Below the pieces are notes generated by a model. It was not told where the DNA came from. It did no database searches and worked only from the letters and a program-made list of their open reading frames with translations. This document shows positions 16,625 through 24,976 of a stretch of 64,000 bases of DNA, in pieces. The stretch lies in NCBI RefSeq assembly GCF_003122325.1, contig NZ_QFBC01000019.1:83848-147847 (forward strand), given 5' to 3'. This DNA is from Rhizobium album. GTDB taxonomy: Bacteria > Pseudomonadota > Alphaproteobacteria > Rhizobiales > Rhizobiaceae. Each line of letters starts with the position of its first letter. Within the stretch, counting starts at the first letter, position 1. Made by a program: the position numbers and the translations under genes.

Positions 16625-17511
16625 AAAATCTGCAGTTGCCGTCTCGTGCAGAGGTACGAGCTGATCTCGAAAAGGCACTTTCCAACTACCAATATCGCAA
16701 TCAAACAAGGGGCTATCAAGCAACAGCGGCCGAGATCGATGGGTTAATGGCAATTTACGACATCTACGATGTGGCCCTAGGCGCCCCCTCGTCTACCCTA
16801 GAGGGGTTGACGCTAGGTGAAGACTTGCGCGCAGCCACTTACAACGCTTTTGATCAGCTAACCGACCGGCGTCGGCTTGCTTACATTCGCAAAGCGCTGA
16901 AGCATAATGTTGACCGCTGCCCCATCTGCGGGATCTCCCCTGCGTGGGAATTAGATCATTTTCTTCCGCGCTCGAAATACAATCCGCTATCAATCTATCG
17001 AAGAAACCTGATCCCACTCTGTCACGATTGCAACAATATCAAGTCCGATCGAACCGGCGACGATGATGCGGCAAACTTCGTGCACGCATATTTCGATGCG
17101 CTTCCGGATCTCGACCTGATAAATGCGACCGCGACGATTGCTGGCGACGCTCTCACTATTGAGTTTCAAGTCACAGACGACGATCAGGTTGACGCGATAT
17201 TGCTTGGCAAACTTCGATATCAGCTTGGAAAGTTGAGATTGCCCGAGCGGTTTACGCGCGAAATCAACAATTACCTTTCGAGCCACACTCAAAGCCTTCA
17301 CCTCCTTTGGCAGGTGAAGGGTGAGACTGGTGTGCGCCTTTTCCTTGATCGGCAAATCATAACGGAAACGGCAAACCACCACCGAAACGACTGGAGGGTG
17401 GCGACGCTTAGGGCGCTGGCGAACCATGCCGACTTTTGCAATGGGGCATTTCAACAAGTGTTACCGCTCCCGCCCGAACTGCACGGAGCGCTTGCAATCG
17501 CTTTCGTCTAG
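16621..17511 (+). CDS. ptuB: PtuB-like HNH endonuclease of a Septu-type defence system
   Basis: 296 residues from a GTG inside the ptuA stop. The HNH nuclease lies at about 98-142: CxxC at Cys100/Cys103, the catalytic DH at 112-113 (WELDHFLPRSKY), Asn129 and the second CxxC at Cys134/Cys137 in LCHDCNNIKSDR. The four Cys should bind structural zinc, and His113 should be the general base. The rest is alpha-helical and may dock on the ATPase. Complete by these criteria; activity not shown. Confidence 0.8.
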   Translation: MKNLQLPSRAEVRADLEKALSNYQYRNQTRGYQATAAEIDGLMAIYDIYDVALGAPSSTLEGLTLGEDLRAATYNAFDQLTDRRRLAYIRKALKHNVDRCPICGISPAWELDHFLPRSKYNPLSIYRRNLIPLCHDCNNIKSDRTGDDDAANFVHAYFDALPDLDLINATATIAGDALTIEFQVTDDDQVDAILLGKLRYQLGKLRLPERFTREINNYLSSHTQSLHLLWQVKGETGVRLFLDRQIITETANHHRNDWRVATLRALANHADFCNGAFQQVLPLPPELHGALAIAFV

Positions 17512-17877
17512 GAAGGACACTTGGCTTGCCGGGATATCCTTCGGCTTCCCGCCTGCCTTTCTTCAGATTTTAATCCAGGGGCCCCACCCCTGTCCCCTTT
17601 AAAACCCCAGAAGCACGTCGAGCACAGCGGAGTACGGCCAGCACCGGATTACTCGGAGCACACCGAAAAGAATTTAAGCCATTGAAATAAAGTGCGAACT
17701 TTAGGATTTCTGCGCGGTTTCGCGCAATATAGATGTTTCCTGAGCGCTAAATCAGGCGTATAGAGATTGCCTAATCGCCGGCTTCGCCATATTGTATCGC
17801 GCGGAGCTGGGCGTATCGTATCCTTGTCTTCGACGCCAGGCTGGATCACTGTCGGCGCTATCGAAAAGGAGATAGGC
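17512..17877. other. Intergenic region between Septu pair and unknown pair
   Basis: 366 bases without a supported gene. Contains the stem-loop at 17576-17592 and, at its right end, AAGGAGATAGGC, the ribosome site of the next gene. An open frame reads through from 17767 but lacks a start signal before 17878. Confidence 0.6.
17576..17592 (+). terminator. Stem-loop after the Septu-like operon
   Basis: CAGGGG and CCCCTG pair perfectly around a 5-base loop, followed by TCCCCTTTAAAA. It sits 64 bases after the HNH gene stop. A short T stretch makes a modest intrinsic terminator. Confidence 0.4.
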
Positions 17878-18516
17878 ATGGCGAATGGCAGGCAGGCGAG
17901 TGCGAAGCGCCTCAAGATGGCGGACCGGGCACAGCAGCAGATGGAAGTTCATTTCCCCGGATTTAATCCGGCATGGATCTGGACGCGGAAAACAAACGAC
18001 GGCTTCTTCACTGTCCCGCGAACGCTCCCGATCGTGATGCAGATCATCGATGCGCAGACAAAGGGCCAACCCGCAGGACACACACTCTTTTGTTTGTGGG
18101 CACGATCGCCTGACCACCCTGTTATCACCATCGAAAATCCCGCCACATTTGCGGCAGAAGCAGGTTTCATTGGTGAGCGTGCTGTAGACACATGGCGCAA
18201 ACGTATGCGCCAACTCAGGGACCTTTGGTTCATTCGGACTAAGCCAGGCGCCACCGGAGAGTTTCACTATGTCCTGTTGATCAACCCGAATGCCACTGTC
18301 GAATGGCTGCGAACCCAAAACCGCGTTCAGGACCTGCTTTATTCGAGATTTGTAGATCGAATGATGGAAGTCGGTGCCTACGGTGAGATTGAAGCAGTTC
18401 GGGAAGTTTGGAAGGCGGAGGAAATGGCGAGGCAGGCTGCAGCGGCCGCTGCAAGTGCGGCGGCCGCAGTACCGGTTCCCCCTCCTCCTTCGGCAAACAA
18501 GGAACCGGCAGAATGA
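17878..18516 (+). CDS. Unknown protein, possible winged-helix domain, Ala/Pro-rich tail
   Basis: 212 residues from the ATG at 17878, which has a strong AAGGAGA site. I do not recognise the family. The middle (about 45-150) alternates helices and strands in the manner of a winged-helix DNA-binding fold (FAAEAGFIGERAVDTWRKRM, then RDLWFIRTKPG and FHYVLLINP). It ends in a low-complexity Ala/Pro tail (about 185-205). Its stop overlaps the next start (ATGA). A plasmid replication-associated or regulatory protein is possible, not shown. Confidence 0.7.
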   Translation: MANGRQASAKRLKMADRAQQQMEVHFPGFNPAWIWTRKTNDGFFTVPRTLPIVMQIIDAQTKGQPAGHTLFCLWARSPDHPVITIENPATFAAEAGFIGERAVDTWRKRMRQLRDLWFIRTKPGATGEFHYVLLINPNATVEWLRTQNRVQDLLYSRFVDRMMEVGAYGEIEAVREVWKAEEMARQAAAAAASAAAAVPVPPPPSANKEPAE

Positions 18517-18704
18517 GTTGGTTTTCTGTTCTTTCGCGAATGCCGGTTCTCCCCGTCGCAATGCCCATCGCAATTGTGGCCGCGATTTGGATCGCCGCGG
18601 TATACGGCTATCGTCTGGAGATCGATGCGATCGGGCTTCGCTTTGATAAGCCGGTTGTCAGCTCATCTGTAAAGGCGATCGCAATCAATCGGGTCCAGCC
18701 TTGA
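18513..18704 (+). CDS. Small membrane protein, unknown
   Basis: 63 residues, start overlapping the preceding stop as ATGA. A single hydrophobic helix (VLPVAMPIAIVAAIWIAAVY, about 10-30) is followed by a charged tail. No family recognised. Tight coupling to the 212-residue protein suggests a joint role. Confidence 0.6.
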   Translation: MSWFSVLSRMPVLPVAMPIAIVAAIWIAAVYGYRLEIDAIGLRFDKPVVSSSVKAIAINRVQP

Positions 18705-18944
18705 GCCTATTAAACGAATGTCGATTTCGACGGGAAACCTGTCGGTCGGAGCGGCCTCGGTTGCGAAATCGACCTGAACTAGTTGTTGCCGACTAAGGGT
18801 AGCTAGATTTGGCTCAGTTTCCCGATTCGCGAGAACGACCAGCTTCCGATTAGCTGAAAGTTCAACCTGAGCTGCAACTGCTTCCTCCGCAAACCACTGT
18901 TCGTGAAAACTGCACCAATCAGGCCCTACATCTGCGTCTGGCAA
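18663..18944 (-). CDS. Possible small hypothetical protein
   Basis: A 93-codon frame on the minus strand beginning MPDADVGPDWCSFHEQWF. Composition is protein-like, but it overlaps the 3' end of the membrane-protein gene by 42 bases, has no clear ribosome site and no recognised family. Listed as tentative. Confidence 0.3.
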   Translation of the reverse strand: MPDADVGPDWCSFHEQWFAEEAVAAQVELSANRKLVVLANRETEPNLATLSRQQLVQVDFATEAAPTDRFPVEIDIRLIGSRLDPIDCDRLYR

Positions 18945-19329
18945 TGTAGCAAACGAGCGCGATGATTGTGAGCGGGCGGTGGCTTCAACGTATCCATGGT
19001 AAAGACATTCAGGAATAATTCAACTCGGCCGTCGCTATACCAAACACCAAGCATTTAAATCGAGACGACGTCACCTCTCGACAATGTGGGAAACAACATC
19101 GATCGATGTCACTGCCGCTTGGCAACGCCTGTGGGATTAGCCCCCGCGATCGTTCGTCGCGATTCATTACCCGCGACGTTTCCGCGGCCATTCGAGCACG
19201 GCCACGCGCCCTGCCGATTTATCGGCATGTCCGTCGAACCGAGGAAGCATACCTTTCTCATCTCGCGGATGGTGCACCGAAAAATTCGAGCGGCACGACT
19301 TGGCGTTGCAACCTTTCCACGGAGACGAT
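18945..19329. other. Upstream region of the three-gene system
   Basis: 385 bases in which I see no supported gene and no clear dyad. It should contain the promoter of the phosphoesterase/ATPase operon. Several short frames here are of the kind expected by chance. Confidence 0.5.
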
Positions 19330-20628
19330 ATGCAGTCCTTGGGAGAGGGCAAAGTGCTACCAAAAATCCGGCTGCTGCAGATTGGCGACGTTCATCTTGT
19401 GTCGAACGCTGGCAACAAGGCCTTCGTGGACGACAAGGACACTACGTTTCCGCTGAATCTGAAGAACATCATCTCGCGAAGCCCGATTAAGACCGTTTTT
19501 CGTCGCATCTTCGAGATCATCAATGAACAGAATATCGACGCGGTCCTGTTCATGGGCGACCTCACCGACTACGGCAAGCTCGACGGCTATGCGGCCTGTT
19601 CGAACTACATTGCAAGCGCGCTGCAGATAGGCTCGAAGGGCCTTTACCGCGACATCCCTGTCGGCATCGTTCCCGGCAACCATGACATCAACCGCGACTT
19701 GGCCCGCAAGCCCGGCATCAGCACGAAGTTCACCCCCCTGGCGGAGGCCTTGACCAATGCGGGACTTCCGGCCCTGCCGATCAGCAAGGCGATGCACCGC
19801 TCGGTTGTGAAAAACAATGCGCGGATCGAGCTCTTTCTTCTCAACAGCTGCTGGGGCTGCGGTGAAGAAAGCTACATTCCCCCCGAGTTCCGTGGCCAGA
19901 TCGCCGCGGCGATTGAAGCCGTTATGAGCGGGCCGGATTCCGACACGGCCATCCGCGCCTATTACGATCGCCAACTCGACACGCCGGCGATCTCGGAGGA
20001 AACGATCGAGAGCGTTGTTACGAAAATGGAATCCCTGTCCGGTGCTTCTATGCCGGTGCTCGTCGCCCACCACAATCTGCTGCCGCAGCGACGGCCGCGG
20101 CTTGCACCCTATACCGAGCTCGTCAACGGCGGCGCATTGCGCGGCGCGCTCGGCGAGCTCGGACGGCCAGTGATCTACCTGCATGGTCACATCCACGAGG
20201 ATCCCGTTGAAGTCCTGCAGCTTCCTGGAGGGTTCCCCGTGGTCTCGATTAGCTCCCCAGATATTCCAAAGGGCTTCAACCTGGTCGACATACTCTTCGG
20301 AGAAAACGCGGTCCCACTTGCCTGTCACATAATTCCTTACAGGGTCGACAAGTCAGGAATCCTGAAGCGAGAGCCAACGATATCGATTGCCCTAAACAAC
20401 GGACGCAAACGCAGTTCCGACCGCAACACCGGTATCCTTTATGGAAAGGTCCTTGAGGCCGGCCAAGTCTATTGGCCAGAATTGACCAGGCAGTTCCTCG
20501 ACGAGGCCCACGGAATGGATGAAGAGCGTCTGACGATCATCGTCGAACAGTTGCAAGCCGAAGGCAGCATTACGATCGATAATTATGATCTGTCGCCGGC
20601 ACATTGGATTTTGAGGGCGGAGAAGTAG
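19330..20628 (+). CDS. Calcineurin-like metallophosphoesterase, gene 1 of an uncharacterised trio
   Basis: 432 residues from the ATG at 19330, which follows GGAGA; a TTG at 19300 and a GTG at 19354 are alternatives. All metal-binding blocks of the calcineurin-like fold are present in order: IGDVHL (Asp-x-His), LFMGDLTDYG, VPGNHDINR, LVAHHNLLP and LHGHIHEDPVE. So it should be an active binuclear metal phosphodiesterase, phosphatase or nuclease. About 110 extra residues at the C-terminus are not part of the core. Its stop (TAG) directly abuts the ATG of the ATPase gene. Likely the effector or signal-cleaving enzyme of the operon; inference only. Confidence 0.85.
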   Translation: MQSLGEGKVLPKIRLLQIGDVHLVSNAGNKAFVDDKDTTFPLNLKNIISRSPIKTVFRRIFEIINEQNIDAVLFMGDLTDYGKLDGYAACSNYIASALQIGSKGLYRDIPVGIVPGNHDINRDLARKPGISTKFTPLAEALTNAGLPALPISKAMHRSVVKNNARIELFLLNSCWGCGEESYIPPEFRGQIAAAIEAVMSGPDSDTAIRAYYDRQLDTPAISEETIESVVTKMESLSGASMPVLVAHHNLLPQRRPRLAPYTELVNGGALRGALGELGRPVIYLHGHIHEDPVEVLQLPGGFPVVSISSPDIPKGFNLVDILFGENAVPLACHIIPYRVDKSGILKREPTISIALNNGRKRSSDRNTGILYGKVLEAGQVYWPELTRQFLDEAHGMDEERLTIIVEQLQAEGSITIDNYDLSPAHWILRAEK

Positions 20629-22728
20629 ATGGTGGCCGTTGTCAATCCATTCCGGCCAACGCGGTGGGAACATGATAGTTCGGGCTCGCCGCTGATCTGG
20701 TTCACCCCGACGGCCACGCTTCTGGCGGCAGACAAGTCGGTGTTCGTTTACGGCAGCAGGGGCAGCGGCAAGACCACGCTGTTAAGGAGCATTTGCTGGG
20801 AGGACCTATTGTCCAATCCCTCCCTTCAAATCCAGAAGAGAATAACCGACTTCAATCATATCGGCGTTTACATACGTCTGCCGGACCACGTTTCGGGGTC
20901 CATGGGCTACATGCGCTGGTCCGAGATCTTCCCGGATTCGCAGCGACCGGACCACGAATTCTTCCGCTTCTATTCCCTGGCACTCGAACTGATCGCCGTC
21001 GAGAAGGCGCTTTCGGCTGCTCACACTTTGCGGATTGAGGGTGTGGTGACATTGTCGGCGAGCAGCGAAATCTCGATCGTTGCGAGCACCCTGGCCGAAT
21101 TTCCGGAGATATTGTTTTTTACCGAACAGTCGCCCAAGACGTTCGTCGATCTGTCCCGAGCCCTTCGCAGCATGGTCAGACGCATGAACGAGGCTTGTGG
21201 TCGCGGCTACGTCAAGAGTCTCGTCGACAAACTTCCTGCATGCGAGCCGCATGAGTTCCTGTCCTTCGTGATCGAACGGCTTTCGCGATCTATCGCGCAC
21301 GGCAAGCTTGCCAATGACCAGAGGCTAGGCTTCAAGTTTTGCCTCGACGACTGCGAGGTGATGAGTCCGCTCCAGAGAAAATCGGTCAACACGCTGGTGC
21401 GCAAGAGCCGGTTTCCGGTCTCCTGGGTCATTTGTTCCGTTGGAGAGGCGATCGAGGCCGGAGAGACGTTTATCGATCAGCAGCCGCTAACCGACGCTGA
21501 TAGGCGCGTCGTGTCTCTCGACGACAGAGATCGGCCGGAATTTCAGGCTCTGTGCGAAGCTGTCGCGAGCTTGCGGGTATATTTTTCGTTGGATCAGGAT
21601 CGCCGTCCGGCTGTGACCGGTCCGGAGGTCGAACGTTATTTTTCGCTTAAAACCAGACTCGGCACAGTTGTGGTCAACGACATCATCGAAACAATGATTT
21701 CGCGCTCAACGAGCCCGCTTGCGCGGCAGCTGCGCGAAGCGGCGCAGTTCCTTCACGGTCTCAATCTCGGCCATTACGGTCTTGACCTGACGCCGAACGG
21801 GGCCCTGCCCTATTACCAGGCTTACGTTCTCTGGCACTGGACGGGCCAAAAGGAGAATTTCTCGCCGGTTTCTCGCCCGGAGGACTTTGGCAGGATTGAG
21901 AAGAACGCGAAAGCGATGAGGGCTAAGAGCCAACAGGCCTGGATGCGGCGCAAGAGCGTCGGCGCCATGCTACATATCGCAAACAGGCTCGGGTTCCGCA
22001 GACTGCCTATGTCCGGCGTGAGCGTGGTCACTTCCCTTGCCGACGGCTCGATCCGCGACTTCCTGGAGATCATGGCGGAGATCTTCGACCGTTTCGCAAA
22101 AGACCGCGGCACTCTCACCCCCGATGAAGTCCTAGAGAAATTTGCCCTGTCGAGGACAAAGATCGCAGCCAAGACGCAAACCGACGGCATCTATGCGTCG
22201 AGCGAGGCGTTCTACGACGGTATCGGCATCCTGACGGATTCTAATGCCGAAGCGGTAATGCGCTTCATCACGGTTCTTGGACGTCTCACCCACCATCTCC
22301 AGGCCAATTTCGAAGACCCTTCGTCGCTTGCAACGGCAGAGCGCGGCCTTTTCTTCATCGATCCGGCCCGCAGCTATCCGGCCAATGCTCTCCAGATTGA
22401 GTTGGTCAATCAGATCGTCCATCGCGCCGAACTGTCAGGGTATCTGCGTGCCACGACATCGAAACGGGGCGCAAATGTTGGAGAGGACAATGAGGCTCCG
22501 AAGATCTCCGGCTTTCGCCTGCACCGGCGCTTTGCGCCCCGATTCATGTTCTCCTACCGAGGCGCATACGAGCCGGTCAAACTGACAGAAGATATCCTTT
22601 ACCAGGTCTGCATCGGTTCGCCCGACATCAATGCAGATGACTGGGCCAAGCAGTATGCACGGCGACCGGCCTCGAGTTCCCAGCTCACGCTTCCCCTCAT
22701 GCACGAGGCTCCGCTTTCGGATGACTGA
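20629..22728 (+). CDS. P-loop AAA/ORC-CDC6-like ATPase, gene 2 of the trio
   Basis: 699 residues. Walker A is VYGSRGSGKTTLL (Gly42-Thr49/50), very near the N-terminus after NPFRPTRWEH; Walker B is FCLDDCE (238-243); a sensor-like strand WVICSV follows. The remaining about 400 residues are helical and probably carry recognition function. The design (short N-terminus, P-loop, large helical C-terminal part) resembles STAND or ORC-CDC6-type ATPases of prokaryotic conflict systems. The start touches the previous stop, and the end overlaps the third gene by 8 bases, so the three are one translational unit. Confidence 0.8.
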   Translation: MVAVVNPFRPTRWEHDSSGSPLIWFTPTATLLAADKSVFVYGSRGSGKTTLLRSICWEDLLSNPSLQIQKRITDFNHIGVYIRLPDHVSGSMGYMRWSEIFPDSQRPDHEFFRFYSLALELIAVEKALSAAHTLRIEGVVTLSASSEISIVASTLAEFPEILFFTEQSPKTFVDLSRALRSMVRRMNEACGRGYVKSLVDKLPACEPHEFLSFVIERLSRSIAHGKLANDQRLGFKFCLDDCEVMSPLQRKSVNTLVRKSRFPVSWVICSVGEAIEAGETFIDQQPLTDADRRVVSLDDRDRPEFQALCEAVASLRVYFSLDQDRRPAVTGPEVERYFSLKTRLGTVVVNDIIETMISRSTSPLARQLREAAQFLHGLNLGHYGLDLTPNGALPYYQAYVLWHWTGQKENFSPVSRPEDFGRIEKNAKAMRAKSQQAWMRRKSVGAMLHIANRLGFRRLPMSGVSVVTSLADGSIRDFLEIMAEIFDRFAKDRGTLTPDEVLEKFALSRTKIAAKTQTDGIYASSEAFYDGIGILTDSNAEAVMRFITVLGRLTHHLQANFEDPSSLATAERGLFFIDPARSYPANALQIELVNQIVHRAELSGYLRATTSKRGANVGEDNEAPKISGFRLHRRFAPRFMFSYRGAYEPVKLTEDILYQVCIGSPDINADDWAKQYARRPASSSQLTLPLMHEAPLSDD

Positions 22729-23746
22729 CGAGACCCCTATCGGGACATTGAGCATATCGCAGAATATCCTTGAGGATCACGGTACTCTAAGCGAACGGTA
22801 CGATCTCGTCGTCGCTGCCGTCAGCTGGGAAAGCCGCTGCCATGCTGTCAGCGCACTACTTTCGGGACGAAGCGATGAAGTACTGATTATCCATTTCGCG
22901 TCTTCCGATACCGAGATGGAGAACCGAAAGACCGGTCACCGCGCAACGATCGCCGGGACAATTGCTAATTGCCGGTTTCTTGACCTGCAGCGGTCGGCGG
23001 AATTCACCGAAAACGCCGAAAAGTTGGAGCAGGAGATTTTCCGGGTCGCGCGGATGAAAGGCCGCGCGCTGCGTGTGCTGATGGACATGACCTGCATTCC
23101 AAAGCGCTATCTGCTTTTTTTGCTAGGACTGGGATTTCGCCGCGAACTCTTCACCTCAATAGATCTTCTTTACGCGGAGGCCGAACGATACGAGATGGGC
23201 GTTGCGTCCATCGACGCCGCCCGGCCGCTCGGTCTGATCTCCGAGGGCGAGTGGACGACGTCTCAAATTCCATACCTGGAGTCAGAGGACTACGTGCCCG
23301 ATCGACGGAACCTCTATATCTCGGTTGGGGCCGAAATCACCCAAGCAAGTCCGATCGTCGACCGTTTCGAGCCGAACGGCCTCGTACTGTACCACATCAC
23401 CGAGGGGCATCGTCGACTGCCTTCATCGGTGATTGACAGGGAACGGCCGGCCCTTCAACAACTGGCTGCGTTCCCTGGCGTCCGGCAGGAACAATTCGAG
23501 CTACACGAGGTCGCTGCCGTCGCGCTCAGCGTTCTTCGGAACCGTTCCGCCGGAACGACGTGTTTTGCTATCGGGCCAAAGACCCATGCTGTGGCGTTCG
23601 CTATTGCCGCACTCGCGGACGATCAAATTCAGGTCGTTTGCCGCACTCCGACCACTTATGTTGTCAACGAGGTGAAGGCTTCCGGAAGGACCTATTTCTA
23701 TCGCATCAAGGATCGCTTCGATCCTGCTTCGTTCTGGAGTGAGTGA
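22721..23746 (+). CDS. Rossmann-like protein of unknown function, gene 3 of the trio
   Basis: 341 residues from the ATG at 22721 within the ATPase stop region. I do not recognise a named family. Two alpha/beta halves are suggested: an N-terminal one with strands YDLVVAAVSWESR, EVLIIHF and RVLMDMTCIPKRY, and a C-terminal one with FAIGPKTHAVAFAIAAL and IQVVCRTP. The D-M-T-x-x-P-K-R-Y segment recalls nucleotide-sensing Rossmannoid domains such as CARF, but this is resemblance of pattern only. It may be a sensor or a second enzyme of the system. Confidence 0.7.
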   Translation: MTDETPIGTLSISQNILEDHGTLSERYDLVVAAVSWESRCHAVSALLSGRSDEVLIIHFASSDTEMENRKTGHRATIAGTIANCRFLDLQRSAEFTENAEKLEQEIFRVARMKGRALRVLMDMTCIPKRYLLFLLGLGFRRELFTSIDLLYAEAERYEMGVASIDAARPLGLISEGEWTTSQIPYLESEDYVPDRRNLYISVGAEITQASPIVDRFEPNGLVLYHITEGHRRLPSSVIDRERPALQQLAAFPGVRQEQFELHEVAAVALSVLRNRSAGTTCFAIGPKTHAVAFAIAALADDQIQVVCRTPTTYVVNEVKASGRTYFYRIKDRFDPASFWSE

Positions 23747-23816
23747 GGCAAACGCGTGACGACTTCCCTCACCGTTAGATGTGGATAAGGTGGCTGCAGC
23801 TTGCAGGAGTTCCAAA

Positions 23817-24755
23817 ATGACCAACCTCACAGATCAACAGTCGCTCGATATCAAGGCCGCCCGCGAGGCGGTGCAACCGACGCGGCGCACGGTATCCAAG
23901 GGTCTTGAAGACATCCTATACGAGGCAATCCCGGTTCTCGATCATGGATTCATTCGGGTCATCGATTACATGGGCGATGATGGGGCCGTTGTGCAGGCCG
24001 CTCGCGTTTCTTACGGCCGGGGCACTAAAAAGGTCTCCGAAGATAGAGGGCTCATCCACTATCTGCTTCGACATTGGCACACGACGCCATTCGAAATGGC
24101 GGAGATTAAGCTCCATGTAAAGCTGCCGATATTCGTAGCCCGGCAGTGGATCCGCCACCGTATGGCCAACGTCAATGAGTATTCGGCGCGCTATTCTATC
24201 CTCGACCGCGAATTCTACATTCCCTCCCCCGAAAATCTGGCGGCGCAGTCGGTCCAGAATCGCCAGGGGCGCGGCGAGGTCGTTGGGACCGAGGAGGCGG
24301 AGCGGGTGTTGCGGGTCCTCCGCGATGACTCGCAACAGAGCTACGATCACTACCTCGATCTGTTGAATCAAGACGATACCGGCCGGCAAATTCGCGACGA
24401 GGAACGCGGACTTGCGCGCGAGCTCGCGCGCATGAACCTGTCGCTCAATTTCTATACCCAGTGGTATTGGAAAACGGACCTCCACAATCTTATGAATTTT
24501 CTTCGCCTGCGCGCTGATCCACATGCGCAGTACGAGATCAGGGCCTATGCCCAGGTAATGCTGGACATCCTCAAAAAATGGGTTCCGCACACCTATGAAG
24601 CATTTCGCGAACATCGGCTGGAATCGGCCATTTTTTCCGGAGAAGCGATCAAGGCCCTGCGCCGGATGCTGGCCGGCGAGCGCGTCGAGCACGCTGATAC
24701 CAAAATGTCGAAGCGCGAGTGGGACGAATTCGTCAGGACATTGCAAATCTCGTAG
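23817..24755 (+). CDS. thyX: FAD-dependent thymidylate synthase
   Basis: 312 residues. The diagnostic ThyX motif RHRx7S is present (Arg113-His114-Arg115 to Ser123, [11 protein letters not shown]), with [20 protein letters not shown] before it. ThyX makes dTMP from dUMP using FAD, NADPH and methylenetetrahydrofolate. The ATG at 23817 has CAGGAG; an in-frame GTG at 23781 lacks one. Full length for the alphaproteobacterial type. It lies 70 bases downstream of the trio and 221 before a methyltransferase gene, an unusual place for a nucleotide-synthesis gene. Confidence 0.95.
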   Translation: MTNLTDQQSLDIKAAREAVQPTRRTVSKGLEDILYEAIPVLDHGFIRVIDYMGDDGAVVQAARVSYGRGTKKVSEDRGLIHYLLRHWHTTPFEMAEIKLHVKLPIFVARQWIRHRMANVNEYSARYSILDREFYIPSPENLAAQSVQNRQGRGEVVGTEEAERVLRVLRDDSQQSYDHYLDLLNQDDTGRQIRDEERGLARELARMNLSLNFYTQWYWKTDLHNLMNFLRLRADPHAQYEIRAYAQVMLDILKKWVPHTYEAFREHRLESAIFSGEAIKALRRMLAGERVEHADTKMSKREWDEFVRTLQIS

Positions 24756-24976
24756 CATCGCAGCAGCTCGCTTCGGCACGGCGCGGTTAACCCGCAATCC
24801 GTGCTTACATGTCATACCCAACGCCAACCATTAGTGTTGCACACTCGGTTTAGTGTTAAGCGGATGTTTGATATCTTCCCGAGGGGATGATTCGCATGGA
24901 CAGGAGCGCGATTTGGCCGGAGTTTTATACCTTCGACATGCATGTGGTTGCGCCCTAGTCTTGGCGAGCTAGAACC

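Noticed and set aside
14800..17511. A retron around the Septu-like pair
   Set aside because: No reverse transcriptase gene lies anywhere near; only the ATPase and HNH genes are present.
17752..18573. Long minus-strand open frame of 273 codons
   Set aside because: It lies opposite a gene with a strong ribosome site, has many Arg/Ser/Cys residues typical of a shadow frame and no start signal.
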